A stretch of 36,866 nucleotides of DNA from Candidatus Curtissbacteria bacterium (GTDB taxonomy: Bacteria > Patescibacteriota > Microgenomatia > Curtissbacterales > GWA2-41-24): NCBI GenBank assembly GCA_030688205.1, contig JAUYIQ010000059.1, positions 1 through 36,866 of the forward strand, read 5' to 3'. Within the stretch, counting starts at the first letter, position 1. Every line of letters starts with the position of its first letter. Below are positions 7,645 through 14,510 of the stretch, piece after piece. The notes under the pieces are model-generated. The model was not told where the DNA came from, made no database searches, and worked only from the letters and a program-made list of their open reading frames with translations. Both the position numbers and the translations under genes were made by a program.

Positions 7645-8432
7645 ACTGGGAAAAATTATCTAAGATCGTGGAAAACGAAGTTGAAAAAACATTAATAAAA
7701 CTCGAAACATTTCTCAATTCTAAATTTCCAATCCTGTCAGTTTATTTAGGAATATCACAAAGAAAGTCTCCATCCTCAACCTTTTTACTCTCAATATTCC
7801 ACTCGCAAGTACACCAAAACTTAAAAGAGGAAGGACAAAAAACTTTCAAGAAGGATCTGGCTAGAATAGATGATTTCCTTAATACTTCTTACGATAGCCG
7901 AGGTAGACGAAGCATTGTATTTTTCACAGCAGGCAATAATTTATGGGAAACATTGGAATTTGAATTCTACCTTCCTCCACTATGCATAGTTTCAAATTCC
8001 CCTTATACCAATCCGATAATCGAAGTGCTCGGCAAGTACAAACCATATTTAGTTCTTTTAGCAGATAGAAAAAAAGCAAGGCTTTTTACAGTTCATCTTG
8101 GTCGGATTCAAGAACACAAAGATGTATTTAATGCCGAAGTACCACAAAGAGTAAAACATGGAGATAATACTTGGGATCAGCAAGATAAAATAATGAGGCA
8201 TATCGAAGACCACCTGCACAGGCACCTTAAGTTTATAGCACAAGAAACCAGAGAGTTTGTCAAAAAACATCCCGTTAAATTTGTGATAGTCGGCGGACAC
8301 AAAGACATTATCCCAAAAATTAAAAAACACCTAACTTATCCGCTTAACAAAATAGTCACAAGAGAATTTGTTACCGAACTTAATATTCCCTTAAACGAAG
8401 TTTTTCTACACAGCAAGAAAATAGCCAAATAA
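7641..8432 (+). CDS. baeRF-type (bacterial eRF1/Vms1-like) release factor homologue
   Basis: This 263-residue protein resembles the bacterial archaeo-eukaryotic release-factor families. An N-terminal half with SVYLGISQRKSPSS is followed by the eRF1-like strand VLLADRKKARLFTV (about 135-148), a long charged helix (QDKIMRHIEDHLHRHLKFI), VKFVIVGGHKDIIPKIKKHL and a final beta-alpha unit. No GGQ motif is present, as in several baeRF groups, so peptidyl-tRNA hydrolysis cannot be asserted. The start is TTG 7641, overlapping the pcm stop, with no better alternative. The operon links it to ribosome hibernation and protein repair, consistent with a ribosome-rescue role that I infer from context only. 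Confidence 0.75.
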   Translation: MNWEKLSKIVENEVEKTLIKLETFLNSKFPILSVYLGISQRKSPSSTFLLSIFHSQVHQNLKEEGQKTFKKDLARIDDFLNTSYDSRGRRSIVFFTAGNNLWETLEFEFYLPPLCIVSNSPYTNPIIEVLGKYKPYLVLLADRKKARLFTVHLGRIQEHKDVFNAEVPQRVKHGDNTWDQQDKIMRHIEDHLHRHLKFIAQETREFVKKHPVKFVIVGGHKDIIPKIKKHLTYPLNKIVTREFVTELNIPLNEVFLHSKKIAK

Positions 8433-8437
8433 AAATA

Positions 8438-8443
8438 TATAAT
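8438..8443 (+). promoter_or_regulatory. -10 box for SDR gene
   Basis: TATAAT ends 6 nt before ATG 8450, predicting a leaderless mRNA. A second ATG at 8459 is also possible, which would leave a 9 nt leader. Confidence 0.55.
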
Positions 8444-8449
8444 GGATGA

Positions 8450-9232
8450 ATGTTAAAAATGCCTGTGGAGAAGTTGCTTGATTTATCGGGAAAAACTGCA
8501 ATCATAACCGGTGCTGTTGGGATTGGCTTTGGCATTGCGTATCGACTGGCAGAGGCTGGAGCAAATGTTATGGTTGCAAGCTTGGGAGAAGAGGAAACTA
8601 CCGAGACGGCAAATAAGCTGAAAGGAAACGGGTGGAAAGCAACAGCCATTCAAGTTGATGTCGCTATCCAAGAAGACGTGAAACGAATGGTCGAGCGGAC
8701 AATTCAGACTTACGGTTCCATAGAAATTTTAGTGAATAATGCGGGCATATACCCATCGATTTCGGTCATGAAGATGACACTTGCCGACTTTGAAAAAGTT
8801 CTTGCGGTGAATTTAAAAAGCGTATTTTTGTGTACAAAATACGCGGCAGAGCAAATGATTAAGCAAGGTAATGGCGGAAGAATTATCAACATCACTTCAA
8901 TAGACGCTCTGCACCCGTCATCAGTTGGTCTTGCTCACTACGATGCGTCAAAGCATGGTGTCTGGGGTTTCACCAAGAATGTTGCCCTTGAACTTGCCCC
9001 CCACAAAATCTGGGTAAATGCTATTGCTCCGGGAGGTGTTCTTACCCCGGGCGTAGAGAAACTGCAGAAATCCAATAAAAATCTTCTTGAAAGTTTTCTT
9101 TCAAAAATTCCTATGCACAGACTCGGTGACACTGACGAAATAGGGAAAGTGGCGCTTTTTTTAGCATCCGATATGTCTTCTTACATGACCGGAAGCCAGA
9201 TAGTTGTTGACGGTGGTACACTTTTAACATAA
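8450..9232 (+). CDS. Short-chain dehydrogenase/reductase (SDR)
   Basis: This 260-residue classical SDR has the usual length. It has NNAG, the catalytic Ser150 (NITSIDA), Tyr164 and Lys168 (HYDASKHG), the substrate-loop region NAIAPGGVLTPG and the C-terminal GSQIVVDGG. The glycine-rich cofactor loop reads TGAVGIG (20-26), one residue shorter than the usual TGxxxGIG, so cofactor binding may be altered. Overall it resembles the glucose-1-dehydrogenase/3-ketoacyl-ACP reductase branch, but the substrate cannot be told. It probably forms a two-gene unit with the cupin 17 nt downstream. Confidence 0.88.
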   Translation: MLKMPVEKLLDLSGKTAIITGAVGIGFGIAYRLAEAGANVMVASLGEEETTETANKLKGNGWKATAIQVDVAIQEDVKRMVERTIQTYGSIEILVNNAGIYPSISVMKMTLADFEKVLAVNLKSVFLCTKYAAEQMIKQGNGGRIINITSIDALHPSSVGLAHYDASKHGVWGFTKNVALELAPHKIWVNAIAPGGVLTPGVEKLQKSNKNLLESFLSKIPMHRLGDTDEIGKVALFLASDMSSYMTGSQIVVDGGTLLT

Positions 9233-9240
9233 AGGAGGTG
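9231..9240 (+). promoter_or_regulatory. Near-perfect Shine-Dalgarno deciding the cupin start
   Basis: AAAGGAGGTG lies just after the SDR stop, 9 nt before ATG 9250. The in-frame GTG at 9238 is part of this site and so is unlikely to be the start. Confidence 0.8.
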
Positions 9241-9249
9241 AATAAATAT

Positions 9250-9618
9250 ATGTTTGCAGAAGACATTAAAAAACTGACAAGCGAAAATACAAATTTCCGA
9301 AAAGTTTTACATACGGGTACTCACAGCCAGATTGTAGCAATGAGCATTCCCGCAAGCGGAGATATCGGTGAAGAAGTTCACCCGGATACTGACCAAATTC
9401 TCTTTTTTGTTGAAGGTGAAGGTGAAGCAATATTAAGCGGGGAAGTGCGAAATATTGACCTAAACGATGTAGTTTTCGTCCCGGCCGGTACAATGCATAA
9501 CTTTAAAAATACTACAGATCGTGATCTGAAACTTTTTACTGTTTACTCGCCACCACATCATCCCAACGGCACTATTCATAAAACAAAAGCAGATGCGGAA
9601 AAAGAGGAAGTTGTCTGA
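9250..9618 (+). CDS. Cupin-domain protein
   Basis: This 122-residue single-domain cupin has motif 1 around GEEVHPDTDQILFFVEGEG, where only His44 of the usual HxH pair is present and Gln49 replaces the usual Glu. Motif 2, PAGTMHNFKN, is complete (PxGxxHxxxN). The fold is therefore clear, but the metal site is incomplete on the motif 1 side. Function is open: sugar isomerase, dioxygenase or ligand-binding proteins share this fold. The start at ATG 9250 is fixed by the Shine-Dalgarno sequence. It probably acts with the SDR immediately upstream in small-molecule metabolism. Confidence 0.85.
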   Translation: MFAEDIKKLTSENTNFRKVLHTGTHSQIVAMSIPASGDIGEEVHPDTDQILFFVEGEGEAILSGEVRNIDLNDVVFVPAGTMHNFKNTTDRDLKLFTVYSPPHHPNGTIHKTKADAEKEEVV

Positions 9619-9638
9619 TGATACCCAAGTGTTAGAAT
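9611..9638 (+). promoter_or_regulatory. Promoter of the 207-residue membrane-anchored gene
   Basis: TTGTCT (9611-9616), a 16 nt spacer and TAGAAT (9633-9638), preceded by TGT (extended -10). It ends exactly 6 nt before GTG 9645. Confidence 0.6.
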
Positions 9639-9644
9639 TAAATT

Positions 9645-10268
9645 GTGAAGAAAATAGTAATTGTTTCATTTGTCACGATTTTTGCTCTATTAGTTTTGCT
9701 AATTATCACAAGCATTTTTATAAGCTTCAAAACTATCAAGCCTACTACTGAGGTAATAAATCGCGATCTGAAAAACTATTTTTCCAAAATAGTATATATC
9801 CCTGAAGGAATACCGCCTCCGCAACAAACCCTAGACAAAACGGAATATTTTTGGGAGATGGAAACCCCGCAGGGCGAAGTCACAAGTATCAGGCTCAAAT
9901 ATGATCCATCATTTACAAAAGGAAAAAACACAATTCAAGTGATTTTAGAAATGCCGGAAAATGGAGACCCGAGTATTTTTAACAAAGTTCTACCCGCAGT
10001 AATTTCAGATAAACAGTCCCTTGATTCTGCCCAAGATCCTCAAAAGGCGAATTTAAATGCCAATCAGGAATTAGGTTACGAAAAACTATCATTGTTTACA
10101 AAAAAGGAAACAAATCAAACAACAAAAATCATTTGGGAATTCAAAAAAGAATCTTTGGGAGACAAAATTAATCAGGAGTACGCAAAACTTTACAAATACC
10201 CGCCAGCACTCTTCAAAATTCTATACAACGTGCCTCAAATTACCTTGGGCCTTCTTGCCGCAGGTTAA
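9645..10268 (+). CDS. Membrane-anchored protein of unknown function
   Basis: This 207-residue protein has one N-terminal membrane helix (about 5-28, VSFVTIFALLVLLIITSIFI) and an extracytoplasmic part with no family I recognise. The outside region is mostly beta-like and polar, with a Lys-rich C-terminal half. Residues about 124-134 (KQSLDSAQDPQ) resemble the translation of a dispersed palindromic repeat and may be an in-frame insertion. The GTG start is supported by the extended -10 exactly 6 nt upstream. The gene ends before a bidirectional terminator. Confidence 0.7.
   Translation: MKKIVIVSFVTIFALLVLLIITSIFISFKTIKPTTEVINRDLKNYFSKIVYIPEGIPPPQQTLDKTEYFWEMETPQGEVTSIRLKYDPSFTKGKNTIQVILEMPENGDPSIFNKVLPAVISDKQSLDSAQDPQKANLNANQELGYEKLSLFTKKETNQTTKIIWEFKKESLGDKINQEYAKLYKYPPALFKILYNVPQITLGLLAAG
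10014..10040 (+). repeat. Possible diverged repeat element inside a coding sequence
   Basis: The segment from about 10014, including CCCTTGATTCTGCCCAAGA, matches the reverse complement of the element in nrdJ (31743-31762) at roughly 14 of 19 positions by eye, with one gap. It is translated in frame as QSLDSAQDP. Weak on its own. Confidence 0.35.
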
Positions 10269-10299
10269 TTCCGAGCGAAAAATCCCAGAATTAATACTT

Positions 10300-10360
10300 A
10301 GGATGAAGCGAATTTTGAAGTGAGGAAAAGAGAACCACGGCCTTTAGACCGTGGGGATCT
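10300..10360 (+). mobile_element. Relic IS200/IS605-type right-end (omega-RNA-like) hairpin
   Basis: The stem CCACGG (10335-10340)/CCGTGG (10349-10354) with loop CCTTTAGA resembles the conserved 3' hairpin at the right ends of many IS605-group elements. One frame across it reads SEEKRTTAFRPWG, which resembles the degenerate C-terminal coding often seen at tnpB ends; a stop interrupts it just upstream. No tnpA or tnpB coding sequence is present in the window. This would be a solo end or decayed remnant. Recognised from memory of the motif, not by search. Confidence 0.45.
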
Positions 10361-10370
10361 ATTTTCACCA

Positions 10371-10417
10371 GAAAAAACCCCTAAAACCACATATAGAAGT
10401 GTTCTCGGGGGTTTTTC
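10371..10417. terminator. Bidirectional intrinsic terminator
   Basis: GAAAAAACCCC (10371-10381) pairs with GGGGGTTTTTC (10407-10417). The flanking A and T runs give a U-tail in either direction. It lies between two convergent genes (ends at 10268 and 10433), as expected for a shared terminator. Confidence 0.7.
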
Positions 10418-10432
10418 GAAAAAACAACTGTC

Positions 10433-10576
10433 TTAGCCACCAATTTTAAACATTGCAGTGCCGCAAACCGGACACTTGCCTTTCATTGCTGGTTTACCAT
10501 TCTTCATGGTAACTTTTTCTGCATTGGGATCATCTCTCTTTGCGCGGCATTTAACACAGTACATTGTTGTAGCCAT
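10433..10576 (-). CDS. 47-residue zinc-ribbon protein (DUF5679-like)
   Basis: This small gene reads MATTMYCVKCRAKRD at its start and ends with KCPVCGTAMFKIGG, giving CVKC and CPVC knuckles about 30 residues apart: a complete zinc ribbon. It resembles the short DUF5679 proteins common in candidate-phyla bacteria and archaea; their function is unknown, though DNA or protein binding is usual for such folds. The start is fixed by an almost ideal Shine-Dalgarno (AAGGAGGTGAT) 6 nt upstream. It has its own terminator (10371-10417). It is unlike most neighbours, which have start-proximal promoters and no Shine-Dalgarno. Confidence 0.85.
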   Translation of the reverse strand: MATTMYCVKCRAKRDDPNAEKVTMKNGKPAMKGKCPVCGTAMFKIGG

Positions 10577-10582
10577 CTATAA

Positions 10583-10593
10583 ATCACCTCCTT
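10583..10593 (-). promoter_or_regulatory. Full-length Shine-Dalgarno of the zinc-ribbon gene
   Basis: Minus-strand AAGGAGGTGAT, complementary to the 16S rRNA 3' end over about 11 bases, 6 nt before the ATG at 10576. A candidate -10 TAGTAT (10607-10612, minus) with TTAACT 16 nt upstream may be the promoter, leaving a ~25 nt leader. Confidence 0.75.
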
Positions 10594-10609
10594 CAAGCAG
10601 GGAAGATAC

Positions 10610-10660
10610 TAGCCTAATGCTAGCCATAAGTTAAGGCTGTTTAGCCTCAATTAGCCTCAA
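10610..10660. repeat. Small hairpins and a 10 bp tandem duplication between two minus-strand genes
   Basis: CTAGC/GCTAG with a 5 nt loop lies around 10610-10624. AGGCT (10634-10638) pairs with AGCCT (10643-10647). TTAGCCTCAA is repeated in tandem at 10641-10650 and 10651-10660. The region is the promoter/leader of the zinc-ribbon gene and the 3' end of the upstream gene. No U-run is seen. Confidence 0.5.
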
Positions 10661-10674
10661 CAATAACATAGAGA

Positions 10675-10941
10675 TTAGCGAAGTGTCAAGCTCAGAACAA
10701 CCTGCACGACAATAATGACAGAAGCAGCTATTACTATCCTAAACAAATCGCCTCGTGTATTGACTGTCTCATCAATCCTTTTACTAGATACGGTTACAAC
10801 CTTAGACTGACTAACAGCTGGCGTTGGTTCATCATATACAACCTTGCTCTCGACGAAAGTAAACCGTCTTTCGCTTGCTGTTTGTTTTCGCCTTCTTGTT
10901 TTAAATGGCACAAGAGTAATCTTACTGTTTGCATCGGTCAT
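10675..10941 (-). CDS. Small C-terminally membrane-anchored protein, unknown
   Basis: From ATG 10941 this is an 88-residue protein: a basic polar N-terminal part (PFKTRRRKQTASERR), a Ser/Thr/Val-rich middle and a single C-terminal membrane helix (about 65-86, FRIVIAASVIIVVQVVLSLTL). This is a tail-anchored layout. I do not recognise the family. Longer starts are possible up to 11043, but ATG 10941 avoids overlap with the divergent DUF4446 gene. The gene and DUF4446 share an 83 bp spacer that contains a short ACCGA/TCGGT hairpin. Confidence 0.5.
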   Translation of the reverse strand: MTDANSKITLVPFKTRRRKQTASERRFTFVESKVVYDEPTPAVSQSKVVTVSSKRIDETVNTRGDLFRIVIAASVIIVVQVVLSLTLR

Positions 10942-11024
10942 TGACAAGAATTGGAAACGCATGGTAAAAAAGTGGGTACTAGATTTGTCCAAACCGAACC
11001 AGACTCGGTCCAAGATATTCCAAA

Positions 11025-11489
11025 ATGCAATTATCCTCAACAAATATTCTTCTGACCATAGTCATTATCTGGCTAGCACTTTTAAATATTTACCTGTTTA
11101 AGGCTGTAGCGGGTTATAAAAAAATTACCCACGGCACCCAAAATTTAAATCTTGAGCAAATTCTTGACCTTTTGTTCAAAAAAGTTGATCTTTCTGAAAA
11201 AAGAATGGCCCAGCAAGCTGAAGAAGTTGCAAAACTTGAAATGGCAAACAGGTTAAATATTCAAAAACATGCATTAATGCGGTTTAATCCGTTTGAAGAT
11301 ACCGGCGGAGACCAAAGCTTTGTTGCAGCCTTTTTAGACGGGGAAAATAATGGTATTGTTATATCATCGCTTCACACAAGAAGTGGAACAAGAGTTTATG
11401 CGAAAAATGTTACAGCAGGCAAAGCAGATAGTCATCAATTCTCAAAGGAGGAGAAAGAGGTAGTAGAAAAAGCTGCCCGTCGAGTTTGA
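11025..11489 (+). CDS. DUF4446 family protein
   Basis: This 154-residue protein has one N-terminal membrane helix (about 7-28) and a coiled-coil-like stretch (about 50-80, KKVDLSEKRMAQQAEEVAKL). The family block follows: MRFNPFEDTGGDQSFVAAFL, then GIVISSLHTRSGTRVYAKNV and a closing FSKEEKEVVEKA. DUF4446 proteins are widespread in Firmicutes and candidate phyla, often near parB or cell-division genes; their function is unknown. The stop codon sits in the loop of a perfect 6 bp hairpin (11479-11495), 19 nt before the next start, which may affect translation of the DUF3048 gene. Confidence 0.85.
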   Translation: MQLSSTNILLTIVIIWLALLNIYLFKAVAGYKKITHGTQNLNLEQILDLLFKKVDLSEKRMAQQAEEVAKLEMANRLNIQKHALMRFNPFEDTGGDQSFVAAFLDGENNGIVISSLHTRSGTRVYAKNVTAGKADSHQFSKEEKEVVEKAARRV

Positions 11490-11495
11490 CTCGAC
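11479..11495 (+). repeat. Hairpin enclosing the DUF4446 stop codon
   Basis: GTCGAG (11479-11484) and CTCGAC (11490-11495) flank TTTGA, which contains the TGA stop (11487-11489). A short stable stem directly before the downstream TTG start at 11508. Confidence 0.55.
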
Positions 11496-11507
11496 CTAAA
11501 AGTAAAG

Positions 11508-12656
11508 TTGAAAAATAAACTAAGTTTCTTGTTAAGTAACAAAATCTTAACTCTAATAATAGGAAGCATCGTTTTGTACGCTGCTTCGGCAGGGATTTCT
11601 TATATGATTTTTAATAAAGTTCTTACAGGCCCCGTTAGCATCTCAACTCCGTTTGGGAACCTTACAGACATTACATCCGGTTCTGAAGAAGGTACGAAAG
11701 ACAGACCATGTCCTCTAAACGGTGCCATGTACACCAAAGTCCGAGAAGAAGCTTGGCAAAAGAGAAGACCCCTTGGTGTGATGGTTGAAGACCATATAGA
11801 TTCCAGACCGCTAAGAGGACTAACAAGAGCAGACGTCATTTACGAAGCAGTTGCAGAAGGCGGAATTACCAGACAGCTTGTCATGTACCTTTGTCAGGAT
11901 GCCGGTGACATATCACCGATAAGAAGTGCCAGAACTTACTTTCTAGACTGGCTTTCAGAATATGATGCACTTTATGCCCATGTTGGTGGAGCAAATACAG
12001 ATGGCCCGGCAGATGCTCTCGGGCAGATTAAAGATTATGGAATCTATGACATGGATCAATTCGGTTTAGGCTTCCCAACCTATTGGCGTGGTACTGAAAA
12101 GTTTGCTCCGCACAACGTCCATTCAACCACTAAAAAATTATGGGAAGCTGCAGAAAAAAGAAACTATGGACCCGAAGACGATAAAGGTGTCAGATGGGAC
12201 AAAAACTTCACAAGCTGGAAGTTCAAAGACGATACGGCACTTGAAGCAAGAGGAGACCAAAAACCAATCAGTGTACCATTTTGGGCTAACCAGCCGGATT
12301 ACACCTCAACATGGCAGTATGACAAAACCACAAATACTTATAAAAAATATCACGGAGCAACCGCCCAGATCGATGACCTGACAAATGAAAATATGTTCGC
12401 AAAAAATTTAGTTGTTCAATTCCAAACAGAAAGAGATGCAAACGATGGATATCCTGACGGCCATCTGTTATATGGAACAAAGGGATCTGGAAAAGCGTTG
12501 TTTTTCGCAGACGGGAAAGCAGTTGAAGGAAAATGGATAAAAGAAAGCCGGACTTCAAGAACGAAGTACGTAGACGCGAAGGGCAAGGAAATAGAATTTA
12601 ACAGGGGATTAATCTGGATTCAAACCATTCCTGTAGGAAACGTAGTAGAATACTAA
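11508..12656 (+). CDS. DUF3048 domain membrane-anchored protein (YerB-like)
   Basis: This 382-residue protein has an N-terminal signal anchor (about 10-33) followed by the DUF3048 region. Family features include RPLGVMVEDHIDSRPLRGL, ADVIYEAVAEGGITRQLVMY, ISPIRSARTYFLDW, YDALYAHVGGA and the C-terminal half ending FNRGLIWIQTIPVGNVVEY. YerB/DUF3048 proteins are extracytoplasmic and of unknown activity, common in Gram-positive and candidate-phyla bacteria. TTG 11508 is the only reasonable start giving the full anchor. It probably shares a transcript with DUF4446 upstream. Confidence 0.88.
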   Translation: MKNKLSFLLSNKILTLIIGSIVLYAASAGISYMIFNKVLTGPVSISTPFGNLTDITSGSEEGTKDRPCPLNGAMYTKVREEAWQKRRPLGVMVEDHIDSRPLRGLTRADVIYEAVAEGGITRQLVMYLCQDAGDISPIRSARTYFLDWLSEYDALYAHVGGANTDGPADALGQIKDYGIYDMDQFGLGFPTYWRGTEKFAPHNVHSTTKKLWEAAEKRNYGPEDDKGVRWDKNFTSWKFKDDTALEARGDQKPISVPFWANQPDYTSTWQYDKTTNTYKKYHGATAQIDDLTNENMFAKNLVVQFQTERDANDGYPDGHLLYGTKGSGKALFFADGKAVEGKWIKESRTSRTKYVDAKGKEIEFNRGLIWIQTIPVGNVVEY

Positions 12657-12682
12657 TCTAACTGCCGCAGTCTGCCCCCTTT

Positions 12683-13261
12683 ATGTTGATAGATATATTG
12701 ATCTCAAAAGTTAGAGTAAAAATTCTCGAACTATTTCTGAGCAATCCTGATCAGGTTTATCATGTCAGGGATATTGTAAGACGTGTCGAAGAAGAAATTA
12801 ATGCGGTCAGACGCGAGTTAGCAAGGCTGGAAAAAACCGGGCTCCTTAGTTCACAATGGAGAGCAAACAGAAGATACTACTCAGCCAAAAAAGACCATCT
12901 TTTTTACTTTGAACTTCTTTCAATTATAAACAAGACAGTAGGTCTTGGAGGAAATATAATCAAAAATAAGGTTAAAATTGGTAAGGTTAAATACGCAATG
13001 CTTTCGGGTTCTTTTGTAAGAGGTAAGCCCTATACAACAACAGACGTAGACCTATTTGTTGTAGGTGCAATACTTTTGTCTGAACTTGGAGCTATAGTGA
13101 GGGACGAAGAAACAAGAAGAAGTCGCGAAATAAACTTTACCCCAATGACTGAAGAAGAATTCGCCTTCAGAAAAAGCCGAAGAGATCCATTTGTGATGGG
13201 TGTCCTTTCCAAGCCCCGCGTCATGCTCATAGGCGACGAAGACGAAATGGTAAAACTTTAA
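12683..13261 (+). CDS. Winged-helix plus nucleotidyltransferase-fold protein
   Basis: This 192-residue protein has an N-terminal winged helix (about 1-68: ISKVRVKILELFLSNPDQ, VRDIVRRVEEEINAVRREL, LLSSQWRANRRYYSA). A minimal nucleotidyltransferase core follows (about 100-192) with the GSFVRGKPYTTTDVDLFVV motif, i.e. GS-x-x-RG...DxD with the metal-binding aspartates. This fused layout is common in candidate-phyla genomes. It may be a regulator whose NTase domain modifies a target or senses a nucleotide, or a relative of MNT antitoxins, but no HEPN partner is adjacent. It lies 26 nt after DUF3048, probably in the same operon. Confidence 0.8.
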   Translation: MLIDILISKVRVKILELFLSNPDQVYHVRDIVRRVEEEINAVRRELARLEKTGLLSSQWRANRRYYSAKKDHLFYFELLSIINKTVGLGGNIIKNKVKIGKVKYAMLSGSFVRGKPYTTTDVDLFVVGAILLSELGAIVRDEETRRSREINFTPMTEEEFAFRKSRRDPFVMGVLSKPRVMLIGDEDEMVKL

Positions 13262-13266
13262 ACCTC

Positions 13267-13296
13267 TTGACCTATCTACTATAGGTTGGTTATAAT
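13267..13296 (+). promoter_or_regulatory. Strong promoter of the 389-residue unknown gene
   Basis: TTGACC (13267-13272), 18 nt spacer, TATAAT (13291-13296), ending 6 nt before ATG 13303. One of the best consensus promoters in the window; predicted +1 is the start codon. Confidence 0.75.
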
Positions 13297-13302
13297 TTCC
13301 AA

Positions 13303-14472
13303 ATGGCAGAACGGACTTCTGTTTCACCAGAAAGTGAAAGGTGGGTAAGAACACCTGTTATATGGGTTACTCTCAAGGAAACGGAAACAGTTCTGAGAAA
13401 TTTTGGTTTTAATCTGGATCTAAGAATGTCCGGATTAGTTCAATTCGCGACTCAAAGTGAAATTTCGCAAGTTCAACTTGAAACTATCAAAGCCTCAAGC
13501 CTATTTGTTAGAAGTTACTTGGAATCAGGATTGCCAGAAGAAGGCATCCTTAACCCTCCTCCCTTAACCAGAGGAACTCTTGGTAAGAAAGAGCAGTTTA
13601 TATTTTCGAAAGATATTTTCAGACCATTAACTATTACTAATCCTTCACCTGCCCAGCGTAGAATTGTTTCCGATCTTTCGGTGGCTATGTTTAGAGGTAT
13701 TTTTGCATATGCTATACAAGACCAAACTCAAGAGCAATCGATTCCTAAGGTACCAAAATTGATAGAAATTATTACGGAATCAGTAGAAGAATATGCTCAG
13801 AGAAGGTTAACAGATCCAAAACTAAAAAGAGCTGTTCGAAGATTTTTGAAACGATATCAAGACGAAATAGGTGGCGACCAAAATCTTTTTATTATGGCAA
13901 AAGGAGCCCATATTGAATTATGGACGACTCGCAATGAAGAACAACTTAAAGTAGCCGAAATTCTTAAACAGCATGACACGACAGTATTAAGTATTCTAAC
14001 GAATGCTGGGCAGGAATTTTTCGAACAACACATGCAAAGACAATATCATTGGTTTCAAAGACCACAAACTCCAATGCCCATGCCTGTCAGCGAGGAAGAC
14101 GTTGATTTAATTAAGAATGCGCTCGAGGAAATGGGTGTAGGAAATAAACCAAAAAACATACTTGCGAGTTATTTAATAAGTGGACCAGGAAAGTATTTAG
14201 CTGCTTGTCTCTTAGCTGTTTTCTTAGAGGAGGATCTGGCATACAAAGAGGCTCAAGACTCTCATATAGCTTCTGTAACAACAGCCACGGATGAACAAGA
14301 ACAACCAAAGTTAAGTGATAACGCCCGACAATTATTAGAGAAGTTTGGTCATTTGATTAATGTCGATGATTCTAAAATTGAAGAAGAGCCAATCGAAGAG
14401 CCATTGGATGAAGAGAATGCCTTAAAATTCCAAAAAATAATCACTAAAAAAGCAAGAAGACAAAGCGAGTAA
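13303..14472 (+). CDS. 389-residue cytoplasmic protein of unknown function
   Basis: No signal peptide and no membrane helix are evident. The first ~110 residues are mixed (WVRTPVIWVTLKETETVL, then PPPLTRGTLGKKEQF). The middle is helical and charged (about 145-200, ESVEEYAQRRLTDPKLKRAV), followed by a segment ILASYLISGPGKYLAACLLA (about 286-305). The C-terminus is acidic then basic (EEEPIEEPLDEENA, then KKARRQSE). I do not recognise any family. Its strong, isolated, leaderless-type promoter suggests steady expression as a single gene. It could be a lineage-specific protein of candidate-phyla bacteria. Confidence 0.7.
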   Translation: MAERTSVSPESERWVRTPVIWVTLKETETVLRNFGFNLDLRMSGLVQFATQSEISQVQLETIKASSLFVRSYLESGLPEEGILNPPPLTRGTLGKKEQFIFSKDIFRPLTITNPSPAQRRIVSDLSVAMFRGIFAYAIQDQTQEQSIPKVPKLIEIITESVEEYAQRRLTDPKLKRAVRRFLKRYQDEIGGDQNLFIMAKGAHIELWTTRNEEQLKVAEILKQHDTTVLSILTNAGQEFFEQHMQRQYHWFQRPQTPMPMPVSEEDVDLIKNALEEMGVGNKPKNILASYLISGPGKYLAACLLAVFLEEDLAYKEAQDSHIASVTTATDEQEQPKLSDNARQLLEKFGHLINVDDSKIEEEPIEEPLDEENALKFQKIITKKARRQSE

Positions 14473-14496
14473 TATCCAAAAATCATTCTCCTGATA

Positions 14497-14502
14497 TATA
14501 AT
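14497..14502 (+). promoter_or_regulatory. -10 box for secD
   Basis: TATAAT ends 8 nt before ATG 14511; no clear -35. Confidence 0.55.
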
Positions 14503-14510
14503 CTTGGGTA

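Noticed and set aside
7641..8432. GGQ-type peptide release factor
   Set aside because: No GGQ motif is present in the protein, so it is described as a baeRF-like homologue without claiming hydrolysis.
10634..10660. Possible CRISPR-like short repeats
   Set aside because: Only two tandem 10 bp copies without spacers; not an array.
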